From Patescibacteria group bacterium (lineage in GTDB: Bacteria; Patescibacteriota; Gracilibacteria; Absconditabacterales; Absconditicoccaceae), in contig JAKJDW010000008.1 of NCBI GenBank assembly GCA_022705745.1, positions 1 to 42,811 on the forward strand: a stretch of DNA of 42,811 bases. Direction: 5' to 3'. The notes under the pieces are model-generated. The model did not search any database. It saw only the letters and a list, made by a program, of their open reading frames with translations, and was not told the DNA's origin. The stretch's first letter is position 1; each line of letters starts with the position of its first letter. This document shows, piece after piece, positions 1 to 10,749 of this stretch. A program made the translations under genes and the position numbers.

Positions 1-1
1 A

Positions 2-628
2 AGGTTAGAAGAAAAATGTCAGATCAAATTAGATGCAACAACGGTATACAGAATATTAAAAAGGAATAATGTAAGATATCACAGAGAATATGAGAAACCA
101 AAGAAAGTATATAAGTTGTATAGCTTACAAATACCAGGAGAAGAACTGCAAGTAGATGTATGGTTTCCATTTGGCTATCATAGAAAGTTTGTAATTTATA
201 GTGCAATAGATGACTGTACAAGGATGACATATTCAAAAGCATATGAGCATGCAAATATAGAAAATAGTAAAGATTTCGTGGAAGAGCTTATAAGAAGATT
301 TCCATATGATATCCAAAGGATTAGAACAGATCAATGAAGAGAGTTTAGTAAAAGTATCACAGAGTTTTTACAAGGAAGACATGTAGAACATGTAAAAAAC
401 GAACCATATCATCCTGAACATAATGGTAAGATAGAGAGATATCATCTCACAGAAAAAGAGTGAGAAGTAAACTTCCGACCGTATTTAATTAGCATAGAAG
501 AGGCAAATTATATGCTCAGTCAACGATTAGGCTACTATAATACTCAAAGAAAGCATACCTGAATGTGAATGAATGGGAAAACACCTCGAGAAAAATATCA
601 AGAAAATAAGTATAAAAAACGAACTTAA
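2..628 (+). CDS. DDE (IS481/IS3-like) transposase, 3' part
   Basis: C-terminal 208 codons of an integrase-core (rve, RNase H-fold) transposase; the 5' part lies outside the window. The frame is open from base 2 and ends at TAA 626-628. Catalytic-core motifs are visible: the first Asp in LQVDVWF (D at 155-157), the second in RTDQGREF, and the Glu in YHPEHNGKIERYH. The end, GMNGKTPREKY, is typical of IS481/IS3 C-termini. TGA is read as Gly, for example in TDQGREF where Gly is conserved. The family cuts and joins DNA ends to move an insertion sequence. No terminal inverted repeat could be identified downstream, so IS boundaries are unknown. The core looks intact, so it may be active; the missing N-terminus prevents a firm statement. 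Confidence 0.85.
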
Positions 629-683
629 CTCTGCAATAGCACAAATATTTGACTTTTTTATCATTTTACATTCAAATTAAAAA

Positions 684-1673
684 ATGAAAAAAAACACCTT
701 TATTTTCTTTAGTTTGTATTTCTTTGTACTTCAGCCAGTTTTTGCGTGACTTTTACGATGAGATTATAAGTTTTTTTGTTTGGCTGGGATAAATATCTTT
801 ATTGTTTTAATAATTTGATATTTTATCAAAAATCAAGATAATGCACAAAAAGATATTAGAAACAGAGAAGATGCTTTAGGTTTTTCTGAAAAGATTCATT
901 ATATACAAAAACCGCAAAACAGGAAGTTTGTACACCATTTTTGGTTTTTTATTATAGCTGTTTTATGTGGATTTATTATTTGGTTTTGGATGCCAAATAT
1001 GGATATTTTATTACAAATATTTCTTGTAACATTATTTTCTTTTTTTGTTTTTATTATATTTGGCTTATTATTTAAATTTAGATCATTTAGAGTATGGGAA
1101 TCTAAGTTGTATTTTGTAGTGTTATTTTTGTCTTTCTTGTGATATGTTTTAGGATATTTCAATATAGATATTATTTATAATTTAAATAAACCAATAAACT
1201 CAAGCTTATCTGGAGATGTGTTTATATCTTGATATGATGTAAATTCTTTTGTTCCTGTAGATGCTGATTTGAGTGAAAGTGAAATAAGTTCTGGTGCTAT
1301 TGAAGTAGGGGAGTCTTCAAATATAGATCTGGCACAAAATGCAAGTTTTGCTGATGCTATAAAGCATTTATTGGACCAAAATTCTGTCGTTTTATTAACA
1401 AATCAAAATGTAAAATTTAATTATATTTCATATAATCATGTGGATTATCCTTATTATAGGACAGCTTATTGATTGGGGATGATAGGTAAAAATCTAAATC
1501 CATCTAAATCATTACTTTGTGAAACTTATGTTGTGATGCAATGACTAGTAGAAAAATGGAATATTCCTTCTTATTCTGATATTAAACAAGCATATTGGAA
1601 TTATGCAAAAAATAATAATAAGCTTCCATCTTGTTCGTATTGAAAATTTCTTACTTTAGCAGACTTAAAGTAG
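684..1673 (+). CDS. Polytopic membrane protein of unknown function, start of secretion-like block
   Basis: 329 aa with TGA = Gly (conventional reading breaks it). Starts at ATG 684 with a signal-like N-terminus (Lys-Lys, hydrophobic stretch, QPVFA). Further hydrophobic segments lie at about residues 30-50, 85-105, 110-130 and 145-165. A soluble C-terminal half of about 150 residues ends in GKFLTLADLK. No family is recognised. It precedes two large VirB6-like proteins and a lytic transglycosylase on the same strand, separated by a 300-bp repeat region, so a role in the same envelope machine is plausible but only inferred. No Shine-Dalgarno is seen upstream, only A-rich sequence. Confidence 0.7.
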
Positions 1674-1870
1674 TTTATAAAGTTCATAAAGTTCGTAAAG
1701 TTCATAAAGTTTGAAAGTTTATAAAGTTTGTAAAGTTCATAAAGTTTGTAAAGTTCATAAAGTTTGTAAAGTATTAATAACTTTATAACTTGCAACTTTT
1801 AACTTTATAAACTATTTATTTGTAACTTTATAACTTGCAACTTTACAAACTTTCAACTATATTATATATC
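1674..1870 (+). repeat. AT-rich tandem repeat with inverted counterpart
   Basis: A run of degenerate 9-18 bp units of the type AAGTTYRTAAAGTT (alternating TTCATAAAG, TTTGTAAAG and TTCGTAAAG) covers about 1674-1770. It is followed by inverted-sense units such as AACTTTATAAACT and AACTTGCAACTTTTAACTTT. The two arms could fold into a long imperfect hairpin. No coding function is seen. Related short units occur after the genes ending at 7422, 10464 and 21337, and near 29100-29250 and 37380, so this is a dispersed intergenic repeat of this genome. Confidence 0.8.
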
Positions 1871-1985
1871 TTTTTTGCTTTTTTGGTTTGTTTTATTGAG
1901 CTAATATTACCAATATTTTGAATATATTTTTTTAAATATTATAATTATGTATGAATTATTTAGCAAACTAATACATAAATTATAA

Positions 1986-4565
1986 ATGAAAAATACACTT
2001 AAATTTATTGGTAATATATTCAAAAAAAAGATGATGAAAAGGCTTTTGTGAATTATTATTCTACTTGGAGTTTCAGGTATGTTTTTGGCAAATAACAAGG
2101 TTGTTGCTGATCCACAAATTGAAGCGAGTAAAACTACTAACAAAACAGAAGAAGATAAATTTAAAAATATGTCTGAGGTAAATGAGGTATTTACATATAT
2201 TTCCAATGCCGTATATGCACTTTTATGGCCAGTTTTATTTATTACTTGAACTGCCTTAGATAACAGATTGGTGTATTGATCTTTTCTACATTTAGATGCT
2301 AGTTTATGGGCTTTATGGAATATAATGAAAAATTTTGCAAATTTTGCTTTATGATTTTTAGTACTTTTTGCAATAGTTAGAAATATTTTTACTTGACCTT
2401 TTGGGGGAAAAACCTGAGAAAAACGATGACCAATTTCTATCATAAAAAAGACCCTAATTGCAGGAGTGTTAATTCAAGCAAGTTGGTTTCTTGTTGCTGC
2501 AGTTGTTGATTTATCAACAATACTCACTTATTCTATCTGATGATTACCTATTACTGTGTCACAAAATAATCCTCAACAAAAGGATCAACCAATTCTTTGA
2601 GTAAAAGCAGTTATAAACACAAAATGACCGGGATGAAACAATAAAATGAGCTTACAATACTATAATACTTATTGAGATGTAAATATATCTCCATGTTACA
2701 CTACTAATAAAATTTATGGTTTAACTTGAACATATATTGTTTGAAGGAAACAAATTCGGGTGAATGCTGAACAAAAATTTATCTCTAGTTATTGTACTTT
2801 ATGATGATGGCCATATCATTATAAAGAAAATGAAGATTATTTAAACTTTTCTGCGAGTAATGAGGAATATACTATCGGGTTACAAGAATATTTTGAACAA
2901 TCACCTCATGATCCTGGGCATTATCTTTGACTGCTTGATGAGTGTAAAATTATACCTGTAGATTCTAGCAAGCTAAGTGAATCTTGTACATGATATTGAT
3001 TCTTGACAAAAGATGATGCTTTTTTTAAAAATGCTTCTGAAAATAATAAGATAAAATATACATTGACGAATATTTTAGAAAAATCTAAATGATTTGTAGG
3101 ACCTTTTATTACAATATACAGTTCTTTATTGAATTTTTCAGATTTAGCAGAGCCAGCTTCGTGAAGTAGTATTGTTTGAGATTTTTTAGATTTAATTATA
3201 AAATTATTTTTTGCTTTTGTATTGTTTATTCCTTTGTTGGTTTTGGCTATTGTTTTAGTGATTAGAATTTGATTACTTCGACTTATAATTGCGGCTTCTC
3301 CTGTATTGGTACTGCTGGCTGTATTCAAACAGGAATTGAATATAAAATGAGGTGGAGAAGGAATTATGGCTTATTTTGGTTGAGCACAGATTGTGAAACT
3401 CGTTTTTGCACCAGTATTTATAGTTTTTGCGATTAGTATGTCTATGATATTTTTGTCTGCACTAAATAATAGAGTTGATAAACACTCTTGATTAAGCAAT
3501 GAACAATTTGAAAAGCTGTTAATAACAAAAAATGAAAATAATTTCTCTTTCTTATGATTGATGGAAATTGAATTAGATATGGAAAGAATTAATAAGTGAA
3601 TGGATATGTTGTCGTGGTTTATCACCATGTTTTTTGCAACATGAATTATGCGATTTTTCCTATTTTTTGCGATTAAGATGACAAAAATATGAGATAAAAT
3701 ATGAAAATGATTTCAAGAGAGTACTCAAAATTTGGTGAAAAATCTTCCTATTATTCCTATTGGTTGATCAGGTGTTGGAATCAAGGCGGCTAAAGAGTGA
3801 TTGGATAAATTATGATCAGTGGTTCCTGATAGACTGAATAGACAACAAACAGATCATCTTAAGAAAAGATTCCCTTGGTTGTATCCTGGAGTTGCAGATG
3901 CGAGTAGGGGCTTTGATAAAATAAGGAAACCTGAATTAGAACAAATTTTGGCTGATATAAGAAGTATATGAATAAATGAAACATTTGAAAAACATAAACC
4001 AACCCTTAGTTCAGCAGAAATCGCTACAAAAGACTGATTGTTGAGAGCCTACAATGATTATGTTCTAAAGAATATGGATAAGATTGAAACCATTGTTGCT
4101 AAACCTGAGGAGACTATAAGCAGTGATGGTATTGCTACATATAATGTTGAAAATCTATTGATTGATACTGTAGAAGAATATTTAAATTCAGATAAATGAA
4201 AAGACTTGGCCGAAAAAGCTATTTGAAAAAATATTATAACATATGACGGTGTTAGAGTTGTGGTAAATATATGAAATGTTTTAGAGCCTAAATATAAATT
4301 ATTAACGGAACAAGAGTATGATAAAAAATATTTATTTGATGTTACAGATTCCAACGGTAATTTTGTTGAAGAAAAATTAAGACAGATAATAGAAGACCAA
4401 ATTAAAGACGACAAACAACCAGATGAGATGAATGAAAGTGATCGGAATAAAAAAAGACAAGATAGAATAAATACGGATCTTGAAGCACATAAAAAATATG
4501 CAAAAGAAAGATTGGAATCAAGTCCTAAAAAGAAAGAGCCAAATGAGCCTGTGGGACAAAAATAA
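1986..4565 (+). CDS. Large polytopic membrane protein, VirB6/TrbL-like candidate
   Basis: 859 aa with TGA = Gly. Signal-like start (basic residues, then GIIILLGVSGMFLA), then hydrophobic blocks at about residues 75-135, 150-185, 395-450, 460-480 and 540-565, and a hydrophilic charged C-terminus (about 640-859, K/E/D-rich, ending SSPKKKEPNEPVGQK). The first membrane block, including FLHLDASLWALWNIMKNFAN and AGVLIQASWFL, recurs almost unchanged in the next gene. A helix-rich multi-pass core plus a large variable cytoplasmic tail resembles VirB6/TrbL inner-membrane channel components of type IV secretion. That assignment is inferred from layout and from the adjacent VirB1-like transglycosylase, not from a recognised signature. 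ATG 1986 was chosen because it gives a signal-like N-terminus; Met codons at 2028 and 2031 are alternatives. Confidence 0.75.
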
Positions 4566-4594
4566 AATGAGTAATTTAATTTAATATATTTATA

Positions 4595-6421
4595 ATGAAA
4601 TTGGTCAAAAAATTGATAGCACAAATGTTTACTAAAAAGAGCATTAAGATATGGTCGGTGTTTTTTATTTTTGTATTTTTATTTATTTCACAAACTTATG
4701 CTAGCAATGAAACGCTAGATACTACTGTAGAATATATGAAGATAATTATGGATCTATTATCGCGAGTATGGATAATATTAGCAAATTTAGCTGGTGCTTT
4801 AATGACAAATAATATTTTATATTGATCGTTCTTACATTTGGATGCTAGTTTGTGGGCATTATGGAATATAATGAAGAACTTTGCAAATTTTGCTTTATGA
4901 TTTTTTGTATTGTTTGCAATAGTTAGAAATATTGTTTCTGGTCCTTTTGGCAAAGATGCGGGAGAGCGGAAACCAATAAAGGTAATCCAAAAAACCTTAG
5001 TCGCAGGTGTTTTAATTCAAGCAAGTTGGTTTTTGATGTGAGCTGTAGTTGATGTATCTACCATTATGACTTCCGCTATTTGAGCATTCCCTTCTCAGTT
5101 TATAGCATGAAATTCAGAGTTTCAGTGAGCAACACTAAATGCAACTAAATTAATATCTAAAAATAATAAAATTGTAATTAATCCTAAGGAAAAAGATATA
5201 GTGAGGTTTGAAACAAATGCAGGTGCACTACAGACGGAAGAGGATACTAAATCAATGTTAGACACTATTTTACCTAGTCATAATTCTGTTTCTGGCCCTT
5301 TAATGTTTTTGTGAATTTCTGTTTTTTGATTTAATGATTATGAAGCATTTTGAACAGCAGGTGATCCTAATAGTGCTATTACGGATTGGTGAGATTTATT
5401 CTTATCAATATGACTGTCGGGAGCGATATTAGTTTTTTTTACGGTTATGATGTTTTTTATTTTTTTATTCAATTTGTTTAGATTAATTATGTTGTGGATT
5501 ATTATTCCACTCTTACCTATAATAATTTTATTAAAAGTGTTTAAATTAGCTGATAAGTTATGAGGATCATGAAAGGGATTAGACTTATGAAAACTTATGG
5601 ATATAAAAACAATATTGAAACTTATATTCAAACCAGTTCTTTTAGTATGAGCTTTAAGTTTGATTTTAGTGGTTTTGGTGCTTATTAAAAATATTATAGC
5701 ATGAAATAAAACTCATAGTATAACATTTGAAGATCAGTGAAATATACAAATTATAAGTCAAAAAGAATGAAGCTCTGAATTATATACTTCTACGATGAAG
5801 TCTGATTGAATATTTGATTTTAGTATGACTGGAGTAAAAGATACATTTGCTGATATTATTGTTTATTTGTTTGGGTTGTTTTTGATATTTTTATTGGTGA
5901 AATTTTCTTTAAAATTGGATACATGAATATCATTTATAGATAATGCTTTAAATAAAACTTTTGAATCTCTTGAAAATACTTTAAAAACATTGCCGATTGT
6001 TCCAGTATGATGATGAGCAGTTTGAATTTCTGCTATTCAAGAGGCCTTTAGCTCTGGTAATGTGAGTGGCATGATGACAAGAGCGGTATGAATAGATATT
6101 GCAAAACAAACAGATGCAATTAATAGGATATTGGGATTAGAAGGTTCATTTGACAGTTTACATGATGGTATGAGTAGAGATGATTTTATTAGTAGAGCAG
6201 CAGAGGTAGCAATAACATTTAATTATAATGAAAGCGATTTAAGGCTCAATAAACAGCTTGACGCTAGAATTAAGAGCTGGAATGATCATAACAAGCACAA
6301 GGGTAACATAATAGGTTTAGATGATATATTGAAAGCTGCCAGTTGAGATGGAACGAGAGAAGAGTCAGGTCAGTCAGGAGATGGTTCATCATCAGGTTGA
6401 GATTCAGAATCTCCACAATAA
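4595..6421 (+). CDS. Polytopic membrane protein, paralogue of preceding gene (VirB6/TrbL-like candidate)
   Basis: 608 aa with TGA = Gly; starts 29 nt after the previous stop, so likely co-transcribed. N-terminal signal-like helix (about residues 19-36, ending SQTYA). The conserved block FLHLDASLWALWNIMKNFAN, FALGFFVLFAIVRN and AGVLIQASWFL occupies about residues 77-160, as in the upstream gene. Then come further transmembrane helices (about 270-315, 350-370 and 415-440) and a Gly-rich hydrophobic stretch (PIVPVGGGAVG). A hydrophilic C-terminus ends in a Ser/Gly-rich tail. The middle and tail differ strongly from the paralogue, so the pair probably occupies equivalent positions with different partners. 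Channel-type role in a secretion or DNA-transfer apparatus is inferred. A terminator hairpin follows at 6497. Confidence 0.75.
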
Positions 6422-6496
6422 CCCCCCAATAAGATGGGAGATAGTACTAATTAACTGAATGCTTATCTCGTATTAAATTAAGCTAAAGCTGTAAGG

Positions 6497-6520
6497 AATG
6501 GTTTTATTAAACCGTTTTTT
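6497..6520 (+). terminator. Rho-independent terminator after the VirB6-like pair
   Basis: Stem AATGGTTT / AAACCGTT (one G-U pair), loop TATT, directly followed by a T run. It lies 75 nt downstream of the stop at 6421 and separates the membrane pair from the transglycosylase gene. Confidence 0.7.
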
Positions 6521-6609
6521 ACTATAAAATATTTTTTCTTGCATATAAAAAAAGTATCTGTATAATAAATAATGTTAATTGTTGTTTTTTATATATAAAT
6601 ATTTTTATT

Positions 6610-7422
6610 ATGAAAAAAGTATTTTTGTGACTATTGGCTTTCCTTTTTGTTGGGTCTGTATTTGCCTATACTCCTACTGCCAATGATGTTTCTAATTTAA
6701 ATAATCTAAAATTTCAACTTAGTTGATTGATAGAAAATAATAATATTAATTTACGAGATTTTTATAATCAATTAAGAATATTACAAGAAGACTATTCCAA
6801 AGATGCTAGACTAAACTATATGCTTGGAAATCTAAAAGATCATCTATATCACAATTTTTTCGCACAAAAAACACATGCAAAAATTACTTCTCAATCTGGC
6901 AAACAAGAATTTTTAGATCAATATTTGAGTGGTATCTCTGATGATATTCAAAACTCATTACATAACTGTACTGGTTGGTACAACACTTTGGATGATATTA
7001 GTTTTGCATACGATTTTCCTACGGCTTTGACTATAGCTACTTGGTACAGAGAATCTACTTGTGCTTATCATTTACCAAGTAATAAAAATGGACCATTCCA
7101 AATTATATCCAGAGATTATTGAACATGAGAAATTACTCAAAATAAATTTATAGAAACTGTTGTAGATTTTATCGAATTTACAAAAAGCAAATTTAGTAGA
7201 CATTCGTGATTGACCGGTAAGTTAAATTATACGGATTTTGATCTTGCTTGAATAAATAATTTTGCTGGTCTTTATAATGGATGAAAAAAACAATGAAATA
7301 TTATTGTACCAAATGTTCCAAAATATCTGTATGATTGATATGGAGATGCATTTTCTTGAGCTAAAAAGTATGGTATTTTCCCACAATTTTTAAAAGTATT
7401 AGAGCGAGAGTTAAGTCAGTAG
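6610..7422 (+). CDS. Exported lytic transglycosylase-like protein (VirB1-like)
   Basis: 270 aa with TGA = Gly. N-terminal signal peptide (MKKVFLGLLAFLFVGSVFA). The middle carries a lysozyme/SLT-like core: FPTALTIATWYRESTC with the candidate catalytic Glu at residue 148, followed by NGPFQII, matching the family pattern of a Glu before a Ser and a downstream G-x-x-Q-I. The C-terminal part, with GLYNGGKK and VPKYLYDGYGDAF, resembles the end of transglycosylase domains. Such enzymes cut peptidoglycan glycan strands outside the membrane. In type IV secretion loci the VirB1 homologue opens the wall for assembly, which fits the two polytopic proteins upstream. The family call rests on short motifs; a plain cell-wall hydrolase is the alternative. 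Confidence 0.7.
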
Positions 7423-7533
7423 TAAGTTCATAAGGGAAGAAAGCTTTCAACTTTTTTGTTTTTCAATTGTAAATTGATTTTGTATCAATAAACTGATTAA
7501 TTGATAAATTTTTTTAATCAAAACTAGAAAAAT

Positions 7534-10464
7534 ATGTCAAAACAAAAAAAAATAGATATGACTCAATATTCCAATGAAATGGTTTTTCAATGAGTGAGTA
7601 CCCATAATCTAAAGAAAATTGATCTTATTTTACCAAAAAATAAAGTTATTGTAGTCACTGGAGTCTCTGGAAGTGGAAAATCCTCTTTTGCTTTTGACAC
7701 GGTTTACAAAGAATGACAATTTCGCTATATAGAGTCTTTGTCTAGTTATTTAAGACAGTTTTTTAATTTATGAACAAGGCCAGAAATAGAACATTGTAGT
7801 GGACTTTCTCCAGCCATAGCTATTGAGCAAAATAAAAAAGCTTGAAATAGTAGGAGTACGGTTGGGACTTTGACAGAAATTGATGATTATATGAGATTGC
7901 TTTTTGCTAAATTGGGAGATTCGTATTGTTACTCTTGTGGCAAAGAAATTAAACCGAGTTCAGTAGAAGCAATTATGAATGAAATCAAAAAAGATTATAC
8001 GAATAAGAGAATTTTTTTATTAAAAGAAGTTTGAGAAATCAAAGCCATGGATCTTTTGTTTAAATTTGTCAAAAAAAATAGAAATAAAGTAGAGAAGTGA
8101 GTCGGATTTACTAGGTATTTACTGATTTGAGAAAATAAGGATCCAGTAGAATATTTTTATTTAGAAGATCCAAATGTACCAAAAGATTATTTCCCTTTGA
8201 GGGTATATGGAATATATGACCGTATTACAGTAGAATCAAGTAAGATTGATAGATTAAAAGAAGATGTGATCAAGATTTTATGAGAAACTGAAAAGTTTGG
8301 ACTGTATATAGATGATGTGGGAAATAAAAAATCGGGAAATAATAAAACACTCCCTCTTATACAACGATTTACTGATAAAATGTATTGTCCTGATTGTAAT
8401 GTAACATATCCAGAATTTACGACTCAGCATTTTTCTCCCAATAGACAGGAATGAGCTTGTTCAGAGTGTCATGGAATAGGAGAGATTTTGCAAGTTGATT
8501 TAGATAAGGTGATAGATCAGTATAGTTCGTACTCCAGTGCTATTTTGCCTTGGAGAGATAGCACTTTTTGACAAATTGTATTAGGGAAGTTGGCCGAGAA
8601 ATATTCCATAGATACAGATAAACTACGAAAAGATTTGCCGGAGCGATTTCAGCATGTAGTAATATATTGAGATGAAGAAGTGATCAGAGTTCAAACTTGA
8701 TGAAAGTATTCTAGTGTTAAATATCAATGAATTGAAAGTATTTTAAAAGAGCAGTATGTCAAAGGCTTACTGACCGTTGATTTCCAAGCAATGCTAAATA
8801 TGAGGTCTTGTCCTAGCTGTAATTGAAAAAAACTTAGAATAGAAAGTTTGAATGTTTTTATAAGTTTATGAAAAAATAAATATAATATTGCAGATTTACA
8901 GAAGTTTACTTTAGATCATTTACTAGAATTTTTTCAAGAATATATCAGTAAAAGTAAAAAATCCAATTTATTAGTAGATAGAATCACACAACCATTGATA
9001 GATAGACTACAGACAATCCAAGATTTATGATTGTGATATATTGATTTGAGCAGGACAATAGATACTTTGTCTGGCTGAGAAATCCAAAGACTTAGACTAG
9101 CTAAACAACTTGGGAATAAGCTTACTTGAATTACCTATGTTTTGGATGAACCAACGATTTGATTAAGTCAAAGAGAAATAGACAAGACAATCAAGGCTAT
9201 CAGGAATTTACAGCTTATGGGGAATACTGTCATTGTAGTAGAACACAATGAAAGTTTTATAAAGGCAGCCGATCAAGTAGTGGAAATATGACCATGAGCA
9301 TGAGATTTTTGATGAAATATTATGTTTAATGGTACTTATGAAGATTTTTTGAAATCAGATACTTTGACGGCGAAATATCTTACTTGAAAACTGAAAGTAA
9401 AAGCTAATTTTAATCATCGTAAATGAGATAAGTTTATTTCTATAAAAAAAGCTAGCAAACATAATTTAAAAAATATAGATGTAAAAATTAGACTTGGTTG
9501 ATTTACTGTTATTACATGAGCAAGTTGAGCTTGAAAAACTACATTAATGTATTCAACACTTTATAGATTTTTAAATGAAAAACAAAAATTTATCCAAAGT
9601 TTTATTAGACTACAACTTTTAAAAAAATGAATGAGTTGGGAAGAGATAATTTCAGCCCCGATTATTCAAAAAGAGCTTTATGATCATTACAAAAATTTAG
9701 CTTTACAGGAATTCTATCAAGATTTGGCTGTAGACACAATTATTGGTCATCAGGAAATTAAAAACACAATATATGTAGATCAAAGTAATATATGAAAAAC
9801 TCCTCGTTCTTGTCCAGCTACTTTTATAGGTACTTTTGATAAAATTAGAACTATTTTTGCTTGAACTACCCAAGCAAAGTATCTTGGTTTTTCTTCATCA
9901 TATTTTAGTTTTAATTCTGAAAAATGAGCATGTCCAGCTTGTAATGGATATGGCTATAAAAAAGTGGAATTACAATTTTTACCAGATACTTATGTACCTT
10001 GCGATCTATGTAAATGAGATAGATACAAGTCAGAAATTTTAGAAATTAAGCGAAAGTGAAAAAATATTGCAGAAATTTTGAATATGTATGTTTCCGATGC
10101 TTTAGAATTATTTTCGGAAATAGATATTATTCGTGAAGAATTACAGCTTATGTGTGATATATGATTATGATATTTAAGAATGTGACAAGCTGCTCATACT
10201 TTATCGGGATGAGAAAGTCAAAGATTAAAATTAGTAAAGCATTTACTAAAAAGCTACACGGGTCATACAGTATATTTTTTAGATGAGCCAACAGTTGGAT
10301 TACATCCACAAGATATAGAAAAATTATTAAAAGTTTTGGAAAAGTTTTTGGAAGCTTGAGACACTATACTTATGATAGAACACGATAAAAACATTGTTCA
10401 ATTTGCAGATGATATCATTGAATTAGATGATGGAAAGGTAGTTGAGAGCCCACTAAGTTCTTAA
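7534..10464 (+). CDS. uvrA: Excinuclease ABC subunit A (UvrA)
   Basis: 976 aa with TGA = Gly, close to the usual ~940. DNA-damage recognition ATPase of nucleotide excision repair, loading UvrB. Two ABC modules: Walker A GVSGSGKS at about residues 43-50 and GASGAGKT at 662-669; signatures LSGGEIQR (about 512) and LSGGESQR (about 890); Walker B VLDEPTIGL (about 536) and [11 protein letters not shown] (about 915). Cys pairs CYSCGKE with CPDC, CPSC, and CPAC with CDLC mark the zinc modules. [12 protein letters not shown] and [13 protein letters not shown] are diagnostic of UvrA. All three glycines in the second Walker A are TGA codons, the strongest local evidence for UGA = Gly. No uvrB or uvrC in the window. 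The start codon has only A-rich sequence upstream. Confidence 0.97.
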
Positions 10465-10482
10465 AGTTAGAAAGTTCATCAA

Positions 10483-10653
10483 GCCTGCCCCACCCCCGCC
10501 CTGCAGCCCCGCAATACTGCGGGGCGGGGCAGGGCGGGATTCATCAAGTTTGTACATATTAAATAAGTGTAGGAGAGCTTATTCTTGTTGTATATCCCCG
10601 CTATTGCGGGGGTAGACCTCGCTATTGCGGGGTAAACCCCGCTATTGCGGGGT
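10483..10653. repeat. GC-rich palindromic repeats in an AT-rich genome
   Basis: Two kinds of hairpin follow uvrA. One long near-perfect palindrome spans 10495-10538: left arm CCCGCCCTGC then GCCCCGCA, loop ATAC, right arm TGCGGGGC then GCAGGGCGGG. Three tandem 16-bp palindromes of the form CCCCGCTATTGCGGGG lie at 10596-10611, 10617-10632 (CCTC variant) and 10637-10652, with a 20-21 bp period. They are flanked by the AAGTTCATCAAG-type repeat. GC content is far above the surroundings, which suggests inserted mini-elements. A weak strand-independent terminator function for uvrA is also possible. Confidence 0.8.
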
Positions 10654-10749
10654 AAATCCCACTTGTTCATTCAGGCAAACCAGGACATAATAATCGCTCG
10701 GTATTACGATAAAAATGTTCTTTTGTAATAATGGCTGGGGCGAGCTTTT

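Noticed and set aside
10596-10652. CRISPR-like array after uvrA
   Set aside because: 16-bp palindromes separated by only 4-5 bp; no spacers of usual length.
10479-10670. ORF on minus in GC-rich repeats
   Set aside because: It reads across palindromes (PAIARSTPAIAG-like repetition) and starts or ends within repeats; better explained as repeat DNA.
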